From assembly GCF_021347895.1 (NCBI RefSeq), contig NC_067123.1:34831571-34895570 (forward strand): 64,000 nt of DNA. Reading direction: 5' to 3'. A program made the translations under genes and the position numbers. The notes beneath the pieces were generated by a model. That model made no database searches. It was not told the DNA's origin and saw only the letters and a program-made list of their open reading frames with translations. Each line of letters begins with the position of its first letter. The first letter of the stretch is position 1. Positions 1-12,700 of the stretch are shown one piece after another. This DNA is from Acanthochromis polyacanthus (taxonomy: Eukaryota > Chordata > Actinopteri > Pomacentridae).

Positions 1-1238
1 ACACAGCCACAGCTCTCAGTCACTCTGCAGGCATGCAGACGAAACAGAAAAGCACGAAATTCAGCAAAAGACACGACTTGGGTTTATTTATATCAGTGCC
101 TCCGATAGATTTTTACATAGTGGTATTTGTAAAACACAGATGGAGCGGTTGATAATGCGAACGACGAGCTCTGGTTATTATGAACAACTGCACAATAGTG
201 AATATGCATACTGGAGCATGTCTTGCAATTTCCATATTTAGCTCCACGCCCTTAGGTGGTTCTCTCAGTCTCCAGGGGCGACAGCCACTCTTGAGTGTGA
301 TTTGTCCCAGGGGCTGTTACACATGCTGAATAAACATGAGCCTAATCCTCCTTCCGCTACACTTGTAAGGGGTCAAAGTTCGTATTTACAAGAACAGCAA
401 ATCCACTTATAATCAAAACCTGTTTGGAGAATAGTCCTTTCACACACTACCTCGGAGCAAACGCACCATTTTTTATTTACTCTGTATACATCATGTCTGG
501 CAAAAAAAAAAAAAAAAAAAAATCAAGTCACCCACATATACAATTTTAAATCACTAATCACTTTCGTCCCTAATAAGACTTAAGCTGTCATCCAAGACAC
601 ACAATGTATTTGGCATGTATTTCCATGAAGCACACAATCACTTCAAATGGTAAGACAGAATAATTAGACCGTTTAATGCTTTCATCATTCAGTTTTTTTT
701 GTCAAAATGCACATCAATTATTTTCCATCAGTGACCATTTTCCTTCAGGGTTCTACACCATGCTGTGTTCTAAAACTAACTTTTGTTCCATCTTCTGGGC
801 ATGACTAACAAAACTGGGAAAAAATAATCCGGCAAAAAACTGGCCAGAATCTAAGGGGTGTTAAAACAGTATGTGACGCAAATAGCCATCTCATTACAAA
901 AACAAACGTGGTCAACTGTCTGTACAGGGAGATTAGTCAGTTTTCCCATGTATGAGCAGCAATGTTCTGAGTAGCAGACCCATTTCTGCTCTGTAGTTTT
1001 TTTTTTCTTCCCCAGAGTAACTTGATTGTGATGGCTTTATGAAGTGACTTGAAATTCTGGATGAGGGTGGAGCTCTGTCTTTTAAAAGAATTGATGACCT
1101 GTTTGCTCAAAGATATAAAGCAATTCTAGATCTGGCAATTGACTTTTTCATTGTTAAAACCTCTCATATTAATGTTTTGAAGAGGATTTCAGGATTTCAG
1201 TAATTTAACATTTGCTGATTGGCCATCTTGAAATATAA
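1..1238. other. Non-coding AT-rich sequence
   Basis: No supported gene, RNA or element apart from the A21 run. Confidence 0.6.
502..522. repeat. A21 homopolymer
   Basis: Twenty-one consecutive A; no element boundaries seen around it. Confidence 0.9.
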
Positions 1239-1242
1239 TTAA

Positions 1243-1690
1243 AGGGGAACTTCGGTTTTTTCAACCTGGGGTCTGTTTTCATGTCTTTTCATACATGTGA
1301 GTGATTGAGAAATGAATTTGACACAGCTCCAGTATTTAGCCAGGCAGGCAGCTTCGCAGCTCAGCTAGCAAAAAGTATCGGGCAACTTGCCCCCCCGTGT
1401 CAAAGTCCGCCCTAACGTGCTTCCCCCCCACACTGACCGGCTCGGATAGTCTCAATGAGTGTCCCACAACATAGTAGAGATGAGAGGTGAACGAAAACCT
1501 CCACATTACCTGGCGATCGCCATTTGTTGTGGTCTGTATCCAAATCTCAGGACGCTAGAAAGCAAATCTCGTTCTGAAATCGCGAGCTAGCGCCAAAAAT
1601 TCTTTGTCGAAAATTCATTTCTCCATCACTCACATGTATGAAAAGACATATGAAAACAGACCCCAGGTTGAAAAAAACCGAAGCTCCCCT
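1243..1690. mobile_element. MITE with long terminal inverted repeats, TTAA-flanked
   Basis: A 448-bp element is bounded by TTAA on each side (1239-1242 and 1691-1694). The two ends are inverted copies of about 80 bp, beginning AGGGGAACTTCGGTTTTTTC and ending GAAGCTCCCCT. They differ at only a few positions. The middle (1380-1560) is GC-richer and non-coding. A TTAA duplication is typical of piggyBac-type elements, but the long inverted arms also fit other MITE classes. Confidence 0.8.
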
Positions 1691-2324
1691 TTAACACTCA
1701 TTCTGAGACAACAGCAACAAAATAAGAATACTTTGTAATAGTTAGAACTTAATTTCATCTTCTTTGCATGAAGACTAACAATAGTTGTGAGTAAGCACAT
1801 GCTGGACACTGTTCAAATAAGAGTTCAAAATTGGAAATTAAAATTTCCACTTTTGTACTAGTTCCTGCCTACCACTAGGTTGAAAATAAGACAAAACATA
1901 GAACTGGTAAGACAACTATCTTAAAGACTTACAGAGTGATGTGATTGAGATATGTGTACTATTTATGCTCGTTTTGTGGCACAGAAAAAAAATACTGACA
2001 GTTAAATGAAACCCCCAACCCTCCTTGTTAACTTGTCCATGTAGTGTTTTTTTTTTTTTTTAATAAGCTGGAAGACAAATTATGGCCAAAATAAGAAACC
2101 AGTGCAATGGCTGAGGATTTAGAACTTGAAACTGGAGTGTACCAACCACTGTCTCAAAAACTTTGGATTCAGACATGCAGGGTTTGAAACAAAAACTTAA
2201 AGAATTCCGTCTACATACAAGGTGGGATTTTCCATATCGGTATTCTTCTCCAGAATTGGCTTCTGGATCAAACAGCACAGCTAAATTATATCAGTATTAC
2301 ATTTTGCCTTTTTGTAGTGTAGAC

Positions 2325-2801
2325 CAGCAGTCTCCAATTCTTTTTTCACCATGGACTGGTTTCAAGCAAGACAATTTTCTACAAATTGGTCATCGCACAC
2401 AAACAATAATGGTTCGTCTGATATTTTAAAAGGTGTCCAAAATAAAATTAGTTTTCATTGCTATGTATACATCATGCTCAGCATAGAGTCTCTCCCTCTT
2501 TTTAAATAAGCTGTCCAATGACATTTTTTTTTTTTAATCAATTTTGGCAGGGCTTAGATTGACAGCTTCCTTTTACAATCGGCCATGAAAACTGATAGTC
2601 AAGTGGGGGAAACAGGCACAGACGGAGGTGACAGGAAGACGATCTAGTCATTTTTCAAAATAAAACACCCCGCAGACTCTGCCAGAGATAAAAGAAAAAA
2701 AAAAAAAAAAAAAAAAAGCGTTTCTATTCTGTCTGAGTGGCCTGGTACCAAATGATCCACGACTCGGCACCGATCCTTGGTTCGGTGGTTAGAAATCGCT
2801 A
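2325..2801. mobile_element. Non-autonomous hAT MITE with 8-bp target duplication
   Basis: A 477-bp element starts CAGCAGTCTCCAATTC and ends GGTTAGAAATCGCTA, an imperfect terminal inverted repeat. It is flanked on both sides by the identical 8 bp GTGTAGAC (2317-2324 and 2802-2809), the target-duplication size of hAT transposons. The interior resembles a repeat widespread in fish (rich in accatggactggtttcaag-like and gcctggtaccaaatgatcc-like sequence) and contains an A23 run. No transposase is encoded. Confidence 0.8.
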
Positions 2802-4253
2802 GTGTAGACTAGCTGTGCAGTGTTTGAGCAGAATCGTAGGTGAACTGGTGTACATGAAACAGGTGAGGATGGCACATTCTAGAGAAAACAACTGTTTTGA
2901 GTTGCAATTTCAAGGCCTGAAGGGATTACTTTGATGAAAAAAAAAATAATGCACAGAGATGCCTTTTTAGGGAGTTAATAGATGCCTGCAGAAGGACTTG
3001 ACCCAAGAATAACTATTTTAGTTCACTTCTGTTTGCACATACCAATACTCAGGCATTTAATTTTCCATTTGGATGCCAATTAGCACTGACAAACCACAAA
3101 TAGGCAGGAAAGAACCAATAGTTCATAAGAATAAACAAGAAAAAAAAAAACAAACAGCAGAAACGCCATCAGGATCTACAGAACATTCTTAAAAAGAAGG
3201 ATCCACAACAGAGCATCCAGTTATGGCACAATACCTTTTTGCATAATGGAGAGGCATCTTAAATTACTGTGTGCAGTTATGAGCAATCTGATAAACTCTT
3301 TGTTTGCAACAATTGGGTTACTACCATTGGGTTAGGGATACTCAAGTATTTTCCCAGAGTTAAACAAGAAACCACATCATTCACAGTAGAAAACCAAGGA
3401 GGAGATGGAGCCAGTTAACTGGCATTGACTGGAGAGGTTTCCATCCATCCTCCACCAGCCACAATCCATTTACTTTCCATCTAGCCGGTTCAGTGTCAGA
3501 TAGCCATCTATTTCTAGTCATGTCTCATCCATGTGATGTTTTTCTCGAAAGAACATGTATTTCTCTCACACTGTCCTTGAAAATAAACTTTTAGTTGAAA
3601 TGGACTGATAACCTTCAGCAAAGTTAGTACCCATAAAAAATACATAGAATAAAAATTCACAACATGTCTTGAAATATTCATTTACAAGTACCCAGTATGA
3701 GGTTTTACCTATTAGACAGAGTGTGACAGGCTTTCACTGTTGTAAATGATCTGTGCTCTTTGCTCTGTTACTGAATCTACTAATAAGTGTTGATCCACTA
3801 CAAAGCAGTTTGGTAATCTATGGTGGCTTAGTCCAAATATAGAACTCTGAAAGTCATTTTAAACACTATTCATCAGAGTATGACAACAAAGATGGTTGTT
3901 CCTTTAAAAAAGTGTTTCTTTTAAACCACTTTAAATACATGATATAAATGCATAAATCCCTGTTGCAGTTTTTTTTTTTAATGTATAATTGTGAAACATA
4001 CAGCAGAAGAAGAGTAAGCAACCCACTTTTAATTGTCATTTTTTATTGCAGCTACCTCCTTCTTCCTCTCACCAATTAGGGAATAAAAAGAGAATTTGTC
4101 TTTGGACTTTCTCTCAGTATGTGCTCCATCTCCCTACTAAATCATTCAACAGCACTGTGCTTCTCATTAGCCCGCTTAGCAAAACTTCCTCAAAAATCAC
4201 ATAAATCAGAGCCTGGGAATAGAAATTAAAGTCCTTCCTGCAAGCTCTTGGGA

Positions 4254-4310
4254 TTTTTTTTTTTTTTTTTTTTTTTACCCCTCCTTAAAAAAAAAAAAAA
4301 AAAAAAAAAA
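4254..4310. repeat. T23 / A24 inverted homopolymer pair
   Basis: T23 (4254-4276) is followed by acccctcctt and then A24 (4287-4310). The two runs are complementary and could extrude a 23-bp hairpin with a 10-nt loop. Confidence 0.9.
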
Positions 4311-4599
4311 GTACTTAAGACTTAGAGCACTGCAGTCCTGAAGACTGGCTTAGCTTCACTCTTAGCTTGTATTACATTGAAGTGAAACCTAAATGGTGGC
4401 ATTATGAGACAATCTGTGCCTCAGTGTGGGTCTGATACTGGCTTCAGGCAAGGAAAGAATCACTTATGAGATGAAAAAGGGGTGTAACAGAGGGCAAGCA
4501 ATATGGAGAAGGTCCTGGTGGAATTCAGAGCCAACATGTTGGCTGTATAACTTAGCCTACACCAGTCTTGTCCCTCCAATGTTGTGAATAAAAATTTGT

Positions 4600-4745
4600 G
4601 CTCCTATGTGCAACAGTGAAGCCATTAGGGACTTGGCTGCAACCAACAGCCATGCTGCAGAAATTAAAGGATGTTGGTCTGAACTAGGTTGAACTGCAAG
4701 ATGTGTTGACTCGGCACAGAGAGGAGATAGGTGGGGAAACAGGTT
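4600..4745. repeat. Fragment of the intronic repeat at 50.7-51.7 kb
   Basis: It shares, in order, gaagccatta, ggctgcaaccaacagccat, gaactgcaag, and agaggagata-type segments with the two tandem copies at 50.9 and 51.5 kb, in the same orientation. Family identity is unknown. Confidence 0.5.
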
Positions 4746-4954
4746 AAAAATGCAAGCAGTAAAATATAAAATGAATGCAAAGTCAACATTATTTTTTCTC
4801 AGCATTCGTAACACCTGTGGGTACTTGAAAAAAATGTTGCAAATATTGATTTCAGGTTTTCCCCAATTCATTTTCCATTTTTTTAATAGATAAAGAAATA
4901 CAACTTTCATTTTTTTGGTTATTTACTTAAAAACAGAACCGTTTCATACTGCAC

Positions 4955-5075
4955 ATAAACTATTTTTCAGTTCTTTCTACTTCTAACCAGGGTTGTGCTG
5001 TTTCCATAGGGGTACAAGATTTTATAATAAAGTGAAAAAATGAGCCCACAGTGGGTCCAAATGTGGCCGAGGCAA
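4955..5075. repeat. Dispersed repeat, copy 1
   Basis: It contains cagttctttctacttctaac, ttataataaagtgaaaaaa and gagcccacagt in an order shared with 56065-56165. It lies 200 bp from the fragment at 4600, so both may belong to one larger element. Confidence 0.5.
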
Positions 5076-7260
5076 AAACTAAGATTTGGGGTTTAATTAA
5101 TCAATAATAAAATCATTTCAATGGACAAGACAATGTAAAGCCTTATCTAACCTACTGTCTGAAATGTACAATATTCTTTTACTTAAAACATTCATGTTAT
5201 TTTGGTAATTTGATTCAGAAAATGCTGAAATGACGACCGACTAATGTAAATCAATTATCAGTTTACCTGAGTATTTTTGGTAATACATTTATGGTAATTT
5301 CAGTCTTATATTCATGTCAATCAAGTTAGGTTTGTCGGAATGTAACTAACTGGATTAGGCAGAGATCTGGCTATTACTGCTTAATAAATAAGACTACATA
5401 TATCATGTTACGTTTTATCCATATTACCCATTTGTACGTGTGATAGTGACAATATACAGTGATGAACAGATGGATCTAATCACCTGCCTCTCAAATAGTC
5501 TCATACAAACAACTGTGCGTGTTGGCTTTCAGCCATGAGCAGTGGACAGAAAATTACCCAGTTTAAAGCAATTTTAAGTTATCATGGAGACAAAAATGTT
5601 TGGCAGATTCTTATTGAAGGCTTTAGTATGTGTTACTGCTAAATAATGAAGAGATTTCCAGGCAACAGACTCTCCATGTGAAGAGAGTCAATAAATCTTG
5701 GAAGACAAAAACTGCTAACCCATCAGTACCAGTAAAGACAGAAAAAGAGGAGTGATACTGCATCAGTATGTCTGCTATTTCAGTTAAAACCATCATCAGA
5801 AATCTTATTTTTAAAAGGGCAAAAAACAAATCCTCTTGAGCTTTAGTTTCACTTCACGAGCTCTTGATATTTTTTTTTTCCGTTTTTGTTTATTCCTCCC
5901 TCTGTTCCCACCCGCCTTCCAGAGCGATGATCGTTTAAATGCAAGCCAACATCTGACGTTGTTTGGGCTTGGTTTGTTTATGGAGGGTGATGGCTAGCCG
6001 CTGAGATGCAGGACTCACTTGGGACTGGACCAGTCAAATCTCGTCAGGCCCTGGATGACTAGATGAAACAGCCGTTCAAGGCCCATCCGCACAGGTTTGC
6101 GTTCAAAAGACAGCATGGCATGAGGCCTGGGAGACACAACCGCCCATGGGTCCATTTATTAAAAAAAATATATATATTAAAAAATACAGAGAGAGGGCAA
6201 AAAAGAGCAGTGAGGAATGGAAAAAGAAAAATATGATTTATTTAGTATGTTTACTGTTTACTTTTGAGAGCAGATTAATTTTTTAAACAAAAAATAGATA
6301 AGAAATCCCAAACGTACAAACTTTGGATTCCTGTGGAAGTTGACTTCAGCACTGATCACCTGTTAAAGAGGCAGACTTTGATATGTTTCACCTTCATGAT
6401 GAAGTTCAATGTTTTTTCTGGTGTTCAGTATTTAGCAAATAGTTTTACCATCAAAGAGTCAGAGGTTCATGGTGATAATTGAAGCTTTAGAGAGTGAATA
6501 ACTAACAATCATATGTGATTAGGCCTTGCTGCAGAAGATCACTACAAAAGCATAATTATACAGACATGATCAAACCTTTATTAGTCACATGCAATAAAAC
6601 TCATCTGAAACTAAGGAGATGACTTTTAAAACCCTTAAAGTTTTAGCTGATTAGTTGTTTTTAAACTAAAATATGAAAAAGTGTCATTTTTGAACACAAG
6701 AGCCAAGAATTTAATCGTAACTTCCAACTAACTAACAAAACACTGTCTTCATAAGCTGGAGGAGGTGAAAGGTTTAGTTAGTGACCATTTTGCCAGCTAT
6801 AAAAACAACCTTTATTGGCCTGTTTACTCAGCTGTAGTGAATTAATGTTAATTTAAAGAAATTTCAGGCTTTTGTCCAGTGAATATTAGGACTCGTCCAA
6901 CAACGTTTTCGTCTAGGAACAGACTGCACTGTGTAACATCGGGGTTCTTGCAGTTATTGTAGTGGTCGTATTCATAGATTTTCTACTGGGAGGCAGAATT
7001 TTCTCTGATATTACAAAAAAGGTTCACTTTTCAGTCCCAGCTACTAGATAGAATGCTGTTAACTTATATAGGCATCCGACTGAACTTTGGTTACTTTTCC
7101 TCTGATGCCACAATGTTGACATTTGTATTTTGAATAATGGAATCCAAGCTTCCACTTACTGCTCCACTGGCTCTCCATTATAACATCATGTAATTAACAC
7201 CTATTCTGAAAAATTAAGTTTCTGATTGTCACTCTCATTGCAATATTTTTCCCTTCACAG

Positions 7261-7342
7261 CCTCTCCAACACCATCAAAAGTAGCTTATTTAAATTGCAG
7301 AATACCAACAGAGGTTCTTCAAGAGGACATAATGGAATAACG
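7261..7342 (+). other. Exon-like segment with good splice sites
   Basis: A strong pyrimidine tract and acceptor (atttttcccttcacag) is followed by 82 bp and a consensus donor (AACG/gtaagt). One frame is open across the whole segment (27 codons, LSNTIKSSLFKLQ at the start). The peptide is not recognised and no partner exon was found, so it may be a non-coding RNA exon or chance. Confidence 0.25.
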
Positions 7343-9540
7343 GTAAGTGTCCACCATTAAGTGACTTAATAAATATATATATAAAAAAAAAACAGGCACT
7401 GATGCAAATAAGGGTTACGACGAGACTACTTTGAGGCGACTTTGTGATGCAGCAGCTATTCATCACTGTGGCTCAAGATGTACTCTTTGCTGTCCTTAGC
7501 TTTATCTAATGAAGGCCCCGTATGCAAATGAGGCTGCCCTTTTTCCTTGATTTCTCCTCGTCTATGTTTATAACTGAATGTGGGAAAGTGAGTGTTTCAA
7601 TATGGCAGAAATGCTACAGTACAAGCTCTATAAATTCACCGGAAAATGTATGTATGCAGGGCACAATGTATATTAAGAATCACACTTATTTTTACCATTG
7701 GCTGAATCTGCATGTAGCTGCACACAAGACATTTTTGCAGCCTGTATTAAGCTCTAACTGCTTCTTTTTAAAGTTTTGTCAAGCTTTTTGCAAAATCCTC
7801 ACTAGAAAGGACCCTTTTTGGTCACTTTTTGCAGCTTACAACAAACTAAGGGGAGTTGGAACTTCTAATTTGACATCAACGCATCTCAATAAATGTCTGA
7901 CAAAATGGTTAAAAAGAAACAAAACAAACATAGGCATGTGACAGGAAACCAAACAACCAAATTTCAGACATTTTTCATTGCATCGGCTTGCACATAGTTG
8001 TTCCTCGTTCTCCATTTTTCCACCACACAAGTGCTGCTTGGGTAAAAATGTGTTTCGTCAGACAAAACAAAGAAAAAAAGCCTGAGGTTCCATAAAAGCA
8101 CCAGAAGCAAATCTTAAACCTAAAAGCTTTAGCAAGCAGCTACATTTGGTCCACTGATTCTGAGACATAAAATAAAATAAAATGTTGGCTTTTAAAAGCA
8201 GATGGATGTGACTCTTTACATATGAGGAAAACTCATTATTCAAATAAATATGCTCACATGAATGTGAAAAGGTCTTTTTTTTTAAAGATCAGGACCTTCT
8301 CCTGACATTGACAAAACAACAACAGTGTCAACCAAGATTTCCAGTTTGCTTACACAAAGTCAACTGCAGGCAGTGAACACACACACAGATGCACTCAACA
8401 CAACACAGTCCTGTGAGAACAAAAATGACACTTTATCTTAAAAAAAAAAACAAACAAAAAAAACATCTCATAAGGCTTTTAGGATGTAAAGCCGCTTGTG
8501 TTGATAGAGCAACCAGGGGTGAGCGATAATCAAAAAATACACCATTTACTGACTTTTGCAGGCACTGTATAATGATCATAGCGAGATATCACTCAGATTT
8601 CCTACAAAATGATCCTTAGCAGACTGCAAACAAACAATGAGCTGTTCATGTACAGTATTAGTCTCACAAGAGCTGCTGTTCTGTATTGGATCACAGCGGA
8701 ACATACTTAAGTGCTGTGAGCATCACTTCACTGATGATTTTGCATACATTTGACAAAACACAATATAGCAGAAAATACTATTTCAAATTGGAATACATTT
8801 TACTGAAACACACAAAGTAACAGATTTCAAAGATTCTGTAAATTTGAAAGAAGGAATCTCAAAACCTCCAAAGAAGTTTAACCAAAACATGCACAAAATC
8901 TTAGAATTTAGTCAGCTAACAACAATGAAATAGAGACATTAACATTTGGTTTTGCTCAAATATTCTGATATTGATTTCTGCCACATCACCCAGCCATAGC
9001 TGATGCTGACCTACAGTAATCTTAAACCATAGTAGGAGAGGAAATATTGGAGTTTACAGAACTACCACATCAGGATGATGAAGTTTGTGGTCTTCATATG
9101 GAATCCCTAGGCGCTAACACAAGCCTTTGTCTCAGGGATATTGTTGTGCGAGTGAAAAAAAAAAGAAGAAGTATCCAGACAGAAAAACTGAAGCAACATT
9201 CTGCCTAGTCAGCACTAAAGAAAAAAGTAGTAAATGAAATAATGTGCAGAGAGACGGAAGAGGAGCATTGGGTTGTGGAGTGTCTTCATGGCATTTTTAT
9301 GATTTAAACTTAACACAAATGGCAAATAAGTAAAAGGGTGTGTAATGAAGAGAGAGCTGAACAGTCGGGTAACATATTGCCAGACAGCAGCCATTAGCTG
9401 GAGAGCTGCAAAAACACATCAGGGGAAACCTCAAAGAGATAGAGCGGCAACAAAGAAAGACAGGGGGGGAAGAGAGAGTGAGGGTTGGAGGCAGAAATGT
9501 GAAAGGAGCGAGGAAGAGGGAGCCGAGTGGAGTGTGGAGA

Positions 9541-9770
9541 CTGATTGCCGTTGATCTTCACAATAAGCAGGGCCGACAAGCGGCAAGCGCGCCTCTGCTC
9601 CGACACTAATTGCCCGTGAAAGGTGACCCGCGGTGAGGCGGAGGCGCTCAGCTCCGATCGTCCTCGCTGCGCAACGTCCGCCCTGATCGCACGCGACACC
9701 AGACAGCCGAGCCGTCACAACCGGCCACCAGCACCACCAGCTCAGCAGCCGGAACCCATCCGGAGAGAGA
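9541..9770. promoter_or_regulatory. CpG-dense island in gene-free sequence
   Basis: About 230 bp with very frequent CpG (for example aagcggcaagcgcgcctctg and cctcgctgcgcaacgtccgc) sit in otherwise CpG-poor, AT-rich DNA. Purine-rich flanks lie at 9430-9540 and 9755-9880. Open frames across it are low in complexity and unconvincing. It could be an unannotated promoter or 5' exon, or a conserved enhancer. A homeobox-type core (ctaattg) lies at about 9607. Confidence 0.4.
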
Positions 9771-12700
9771 GACGGATAGAGGAGGTGAAAGAGACTCGGA
9801 GTGAGGAAGAGGACGGAGGAGAAGGGACTGAAAGAGTGAGGGGGGGAAATAGAAACGGGACAAGGGACAGGAAGAATAAACCCTGATGGAGTGTTAAAAA
9901 CAAAACAAAAAAAGGCAAAGGATAGCAGGCTGTAAAGGAGAGAAAGGATGTGACATGGAGGGAAACAGACAATACATGAGCAGTGTGACAAGAGATCTAA
10001 TGTTTGTAGAGAATGAACTGAGAAGGCGAATGCTAACCAAAGAACATTAAACTGATTGGACTCTAGCTCTGCTGCTAGCCAGATGAGAAAAGACTTGAGT
10101 GTGTGTATATAAAAGAGAAAAAGAAATGCAGAGTAATAAAGAATCACTGATTTTGTTTGGTGTTCAGGCTGTTAAATATACACTGAAACTACTATGATTC
10201 AGTTTTTTTTAATCAATATGATCTGTTTTGAGATAAGAGTTATTTGCATCAATTATTTTCTTGATTTTGTTCACAAATGGAAAAAAACAAAACACCAGAT
10301 CTGCAAAAATATTTTTCCTCTTCAACCAGTGCAAAAGTTGATTAAAATTTTTAAAATGACATGAAACATAAGAAAAGCAAACACAAAGACATTCAAAACG
10401 AACAGAATCTGGAACTAAATCTGTTCTAAATCTAATCTAAATAAACAGTCAGCTTCGAGTAGTAGTAACAGTACAAGATGCAATAGAAATGGAGAGGAAG
10501 AAGGATGTACTCGTGGCCTCCTGAGTTCTAAAAGCAGCAGTCAGGGTGGTGACGGGGCTGCAGACAACCCGAAAGTCAGGGCAGGATAAAGAAGTGCGAA
10601 AACAACATAATGGTTACAGATGATCGGATGAAGGGGGTTACTGCTGCGAGACAGAAGAGGGAAGAGAAGGCTGTACTGTGGGAGAATAAAATGGCTGGCT
10701 GGAGTTTTGCCACAGATGACAGCTCTCCAATAAGCGGACTGTGTGAGAAGCTGCAGGCCCTCCTCCTACTTCAACACTCTTCTGTTCTATCCAGGACACA
10801 CAATCCGATGCTGCCCTGATTTTTTCGACTGTAGTTTGCCGTTATTGAATTCAATTGCCGTCTTGTTTTTTTGCGTTTTGCCTTTATACAAATAACTGCT
10901 TGCAGGGATAGTTACTGAACTGGGAGTAAATGGGAGAGCAGAAACAGGACAAGCACAATTTTTACTAATACTTTAGTCAAGTGTCCAAAAAAAGTTGTGC
11001 CAGTAAATCAGGATCCTGTAATTAGTTCTAATCTAATCTAAATGGATATCGTTTTCTGTGTTATCAATTACACCTGCGTTTCTGACAAGCCAAAATGCCT
11101 GCTATGGAAAAGGTTTATGCTCTGAGTAAAAAAATAATTGGATATATAATTTAATTGTACAATTCCTCCCCACCGTTTGTCTGCTCGCTGGAAGATTACG
11201 GAATATTTGGTAAATGTATTGCAAATGACTTAAAGCAACATTTATCAACTAGTTGGAAACTTCCAGAAGCGCTCTTATTATCGATTTTCTTCTGCTTCTC
11301 CTTGGTTTTAAGAGGTTATGAGAGGATAAAGAAGAGAGACAAGCCTGGATCTTTTTACACAGTGGAGCCAGACAGCTGGAGCCCGGTGTGGGGGAAGGAG
11401 TGTGGGCAGGCTGCAGACCGTTTTCCCAGCACAGATACGGAGATATTGGAACGCAGTGGCCATTAATAACAACTCGGTTGTCATCTGCACAGTCATTGAC
11501 CCCCAGACCAGTCAATATGTGTGGAAAGAGTGAGGAAAAAGAGTGTGTCCCTGTGTGTGTGTGTGTGCACGTGCAGAACTATGAGCACATTTGTGTTGCT
11601 AAATCATATATAGAATGTGTATAAACGTGGGATCATTTATTATTTATTTTATTGCCACCATATACTGTAAGTGATGGAATTTCAGTTCTGAGTGTGTGTG
11701 TGAAGGCAACAGAGGGCTAATTCAGTTTGTGGTTAGCACCACCCTTTGGTAGCACACGGTATTGTTTTTACACTTGCATGTGCGGTTCATGTTAATTAAC
11801 CTTCTTGCATGAAGACTGCATGAATTATAGATTCATTTTTAGCATGGTTTCAGGTGTTGGTGAAAATATGCCTTTGTTCATGTAATGATCTGTGGCAGTA
11901 GGTCAGCTCTGTTCTCTACTGCAAGCATCTTAAGCAGGAATAATTATGGACTGATGAGGCACAATGAAAATACTCAGTGATTTGATTGCGTTAAACACTG
12001 AACTGATATTAAGTCGAGGGCCATTTCTCAAGATAAGACCTGAGCAAAGAAAAGTACACGCTGCAGTTAGAGAATTGTCAAGACATATTACACTTGTAAT
12101 GAACCCTCAAAAAGCACAGATGGATATCAGACAAAATATTAGCAGCCAGGAAAATGGAAGAGACAACTGACGCAGTGCGAGACTGAGAATCATGAATAAA
12201 GTGAAGTGACCAAAGTAACAGCACTGATGGAAAAAGAAAACAGCTCTCCCAGTTAGCAGTTCGATAAATGTGCCTATTTTGTAACAGTAATCATCATATT
12301 TCGTGCTGTCACTTTCTATCTAATTGCTCGCCTCGGAAACCAGCTTTCCTGCAAAACTACTGTTCTACTGCAGCACAGACAGAAAAAGACAGACACACAC
12401 CAATTAAAGAGCCTGCAGTGCTAGTTTTAGTTACCTGCACCAGAAACATCTGACAAGTTAATTCTTTGCAATCATGCCATTTCTCGAGGAAGCGACATTA
12501 CAAGGCCAGCGTATGAATATTGTGAGGTGTATGCAGCAAACAATGCCAAATTACAGTCATGAAACTAACAGGCGAACGCCGAGGTTTCAACAAGGTGCTC
12601 AAACAAGACGTTTGTCTGCTAAAGACTTGAAATTACACCTGCAGGAAAGTGTACTGTTAACTGTGAGGTGTACAGCTGAGGGCCGGATTTGCAATTGAAA

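Larger units (their letters stand above)
2810..9340. other. Gene-free AT-rich stretch
   Basis: Only short, low-complexity open frames with many stops. It holds the repeat fragments at 4600 and 4955, the T/A inverted run pair and the exon-like segment at 7261. Nothing else could be supported. Confidence 0.6.

Noticed and set aside
7522..7941. Plus-strand frame of 139 codons
   Set aside because: No domain, and composition like the surrounding AT-rich DNA.
9431..10147. Minus-strand frame of 238 codons, the longest in the window
   Set aside because: It is low-complexity (Leu/Ser/Phe-rich from purine-rich DNA on the other strand), overlaps other frames across a CpG island, and shows no domain.
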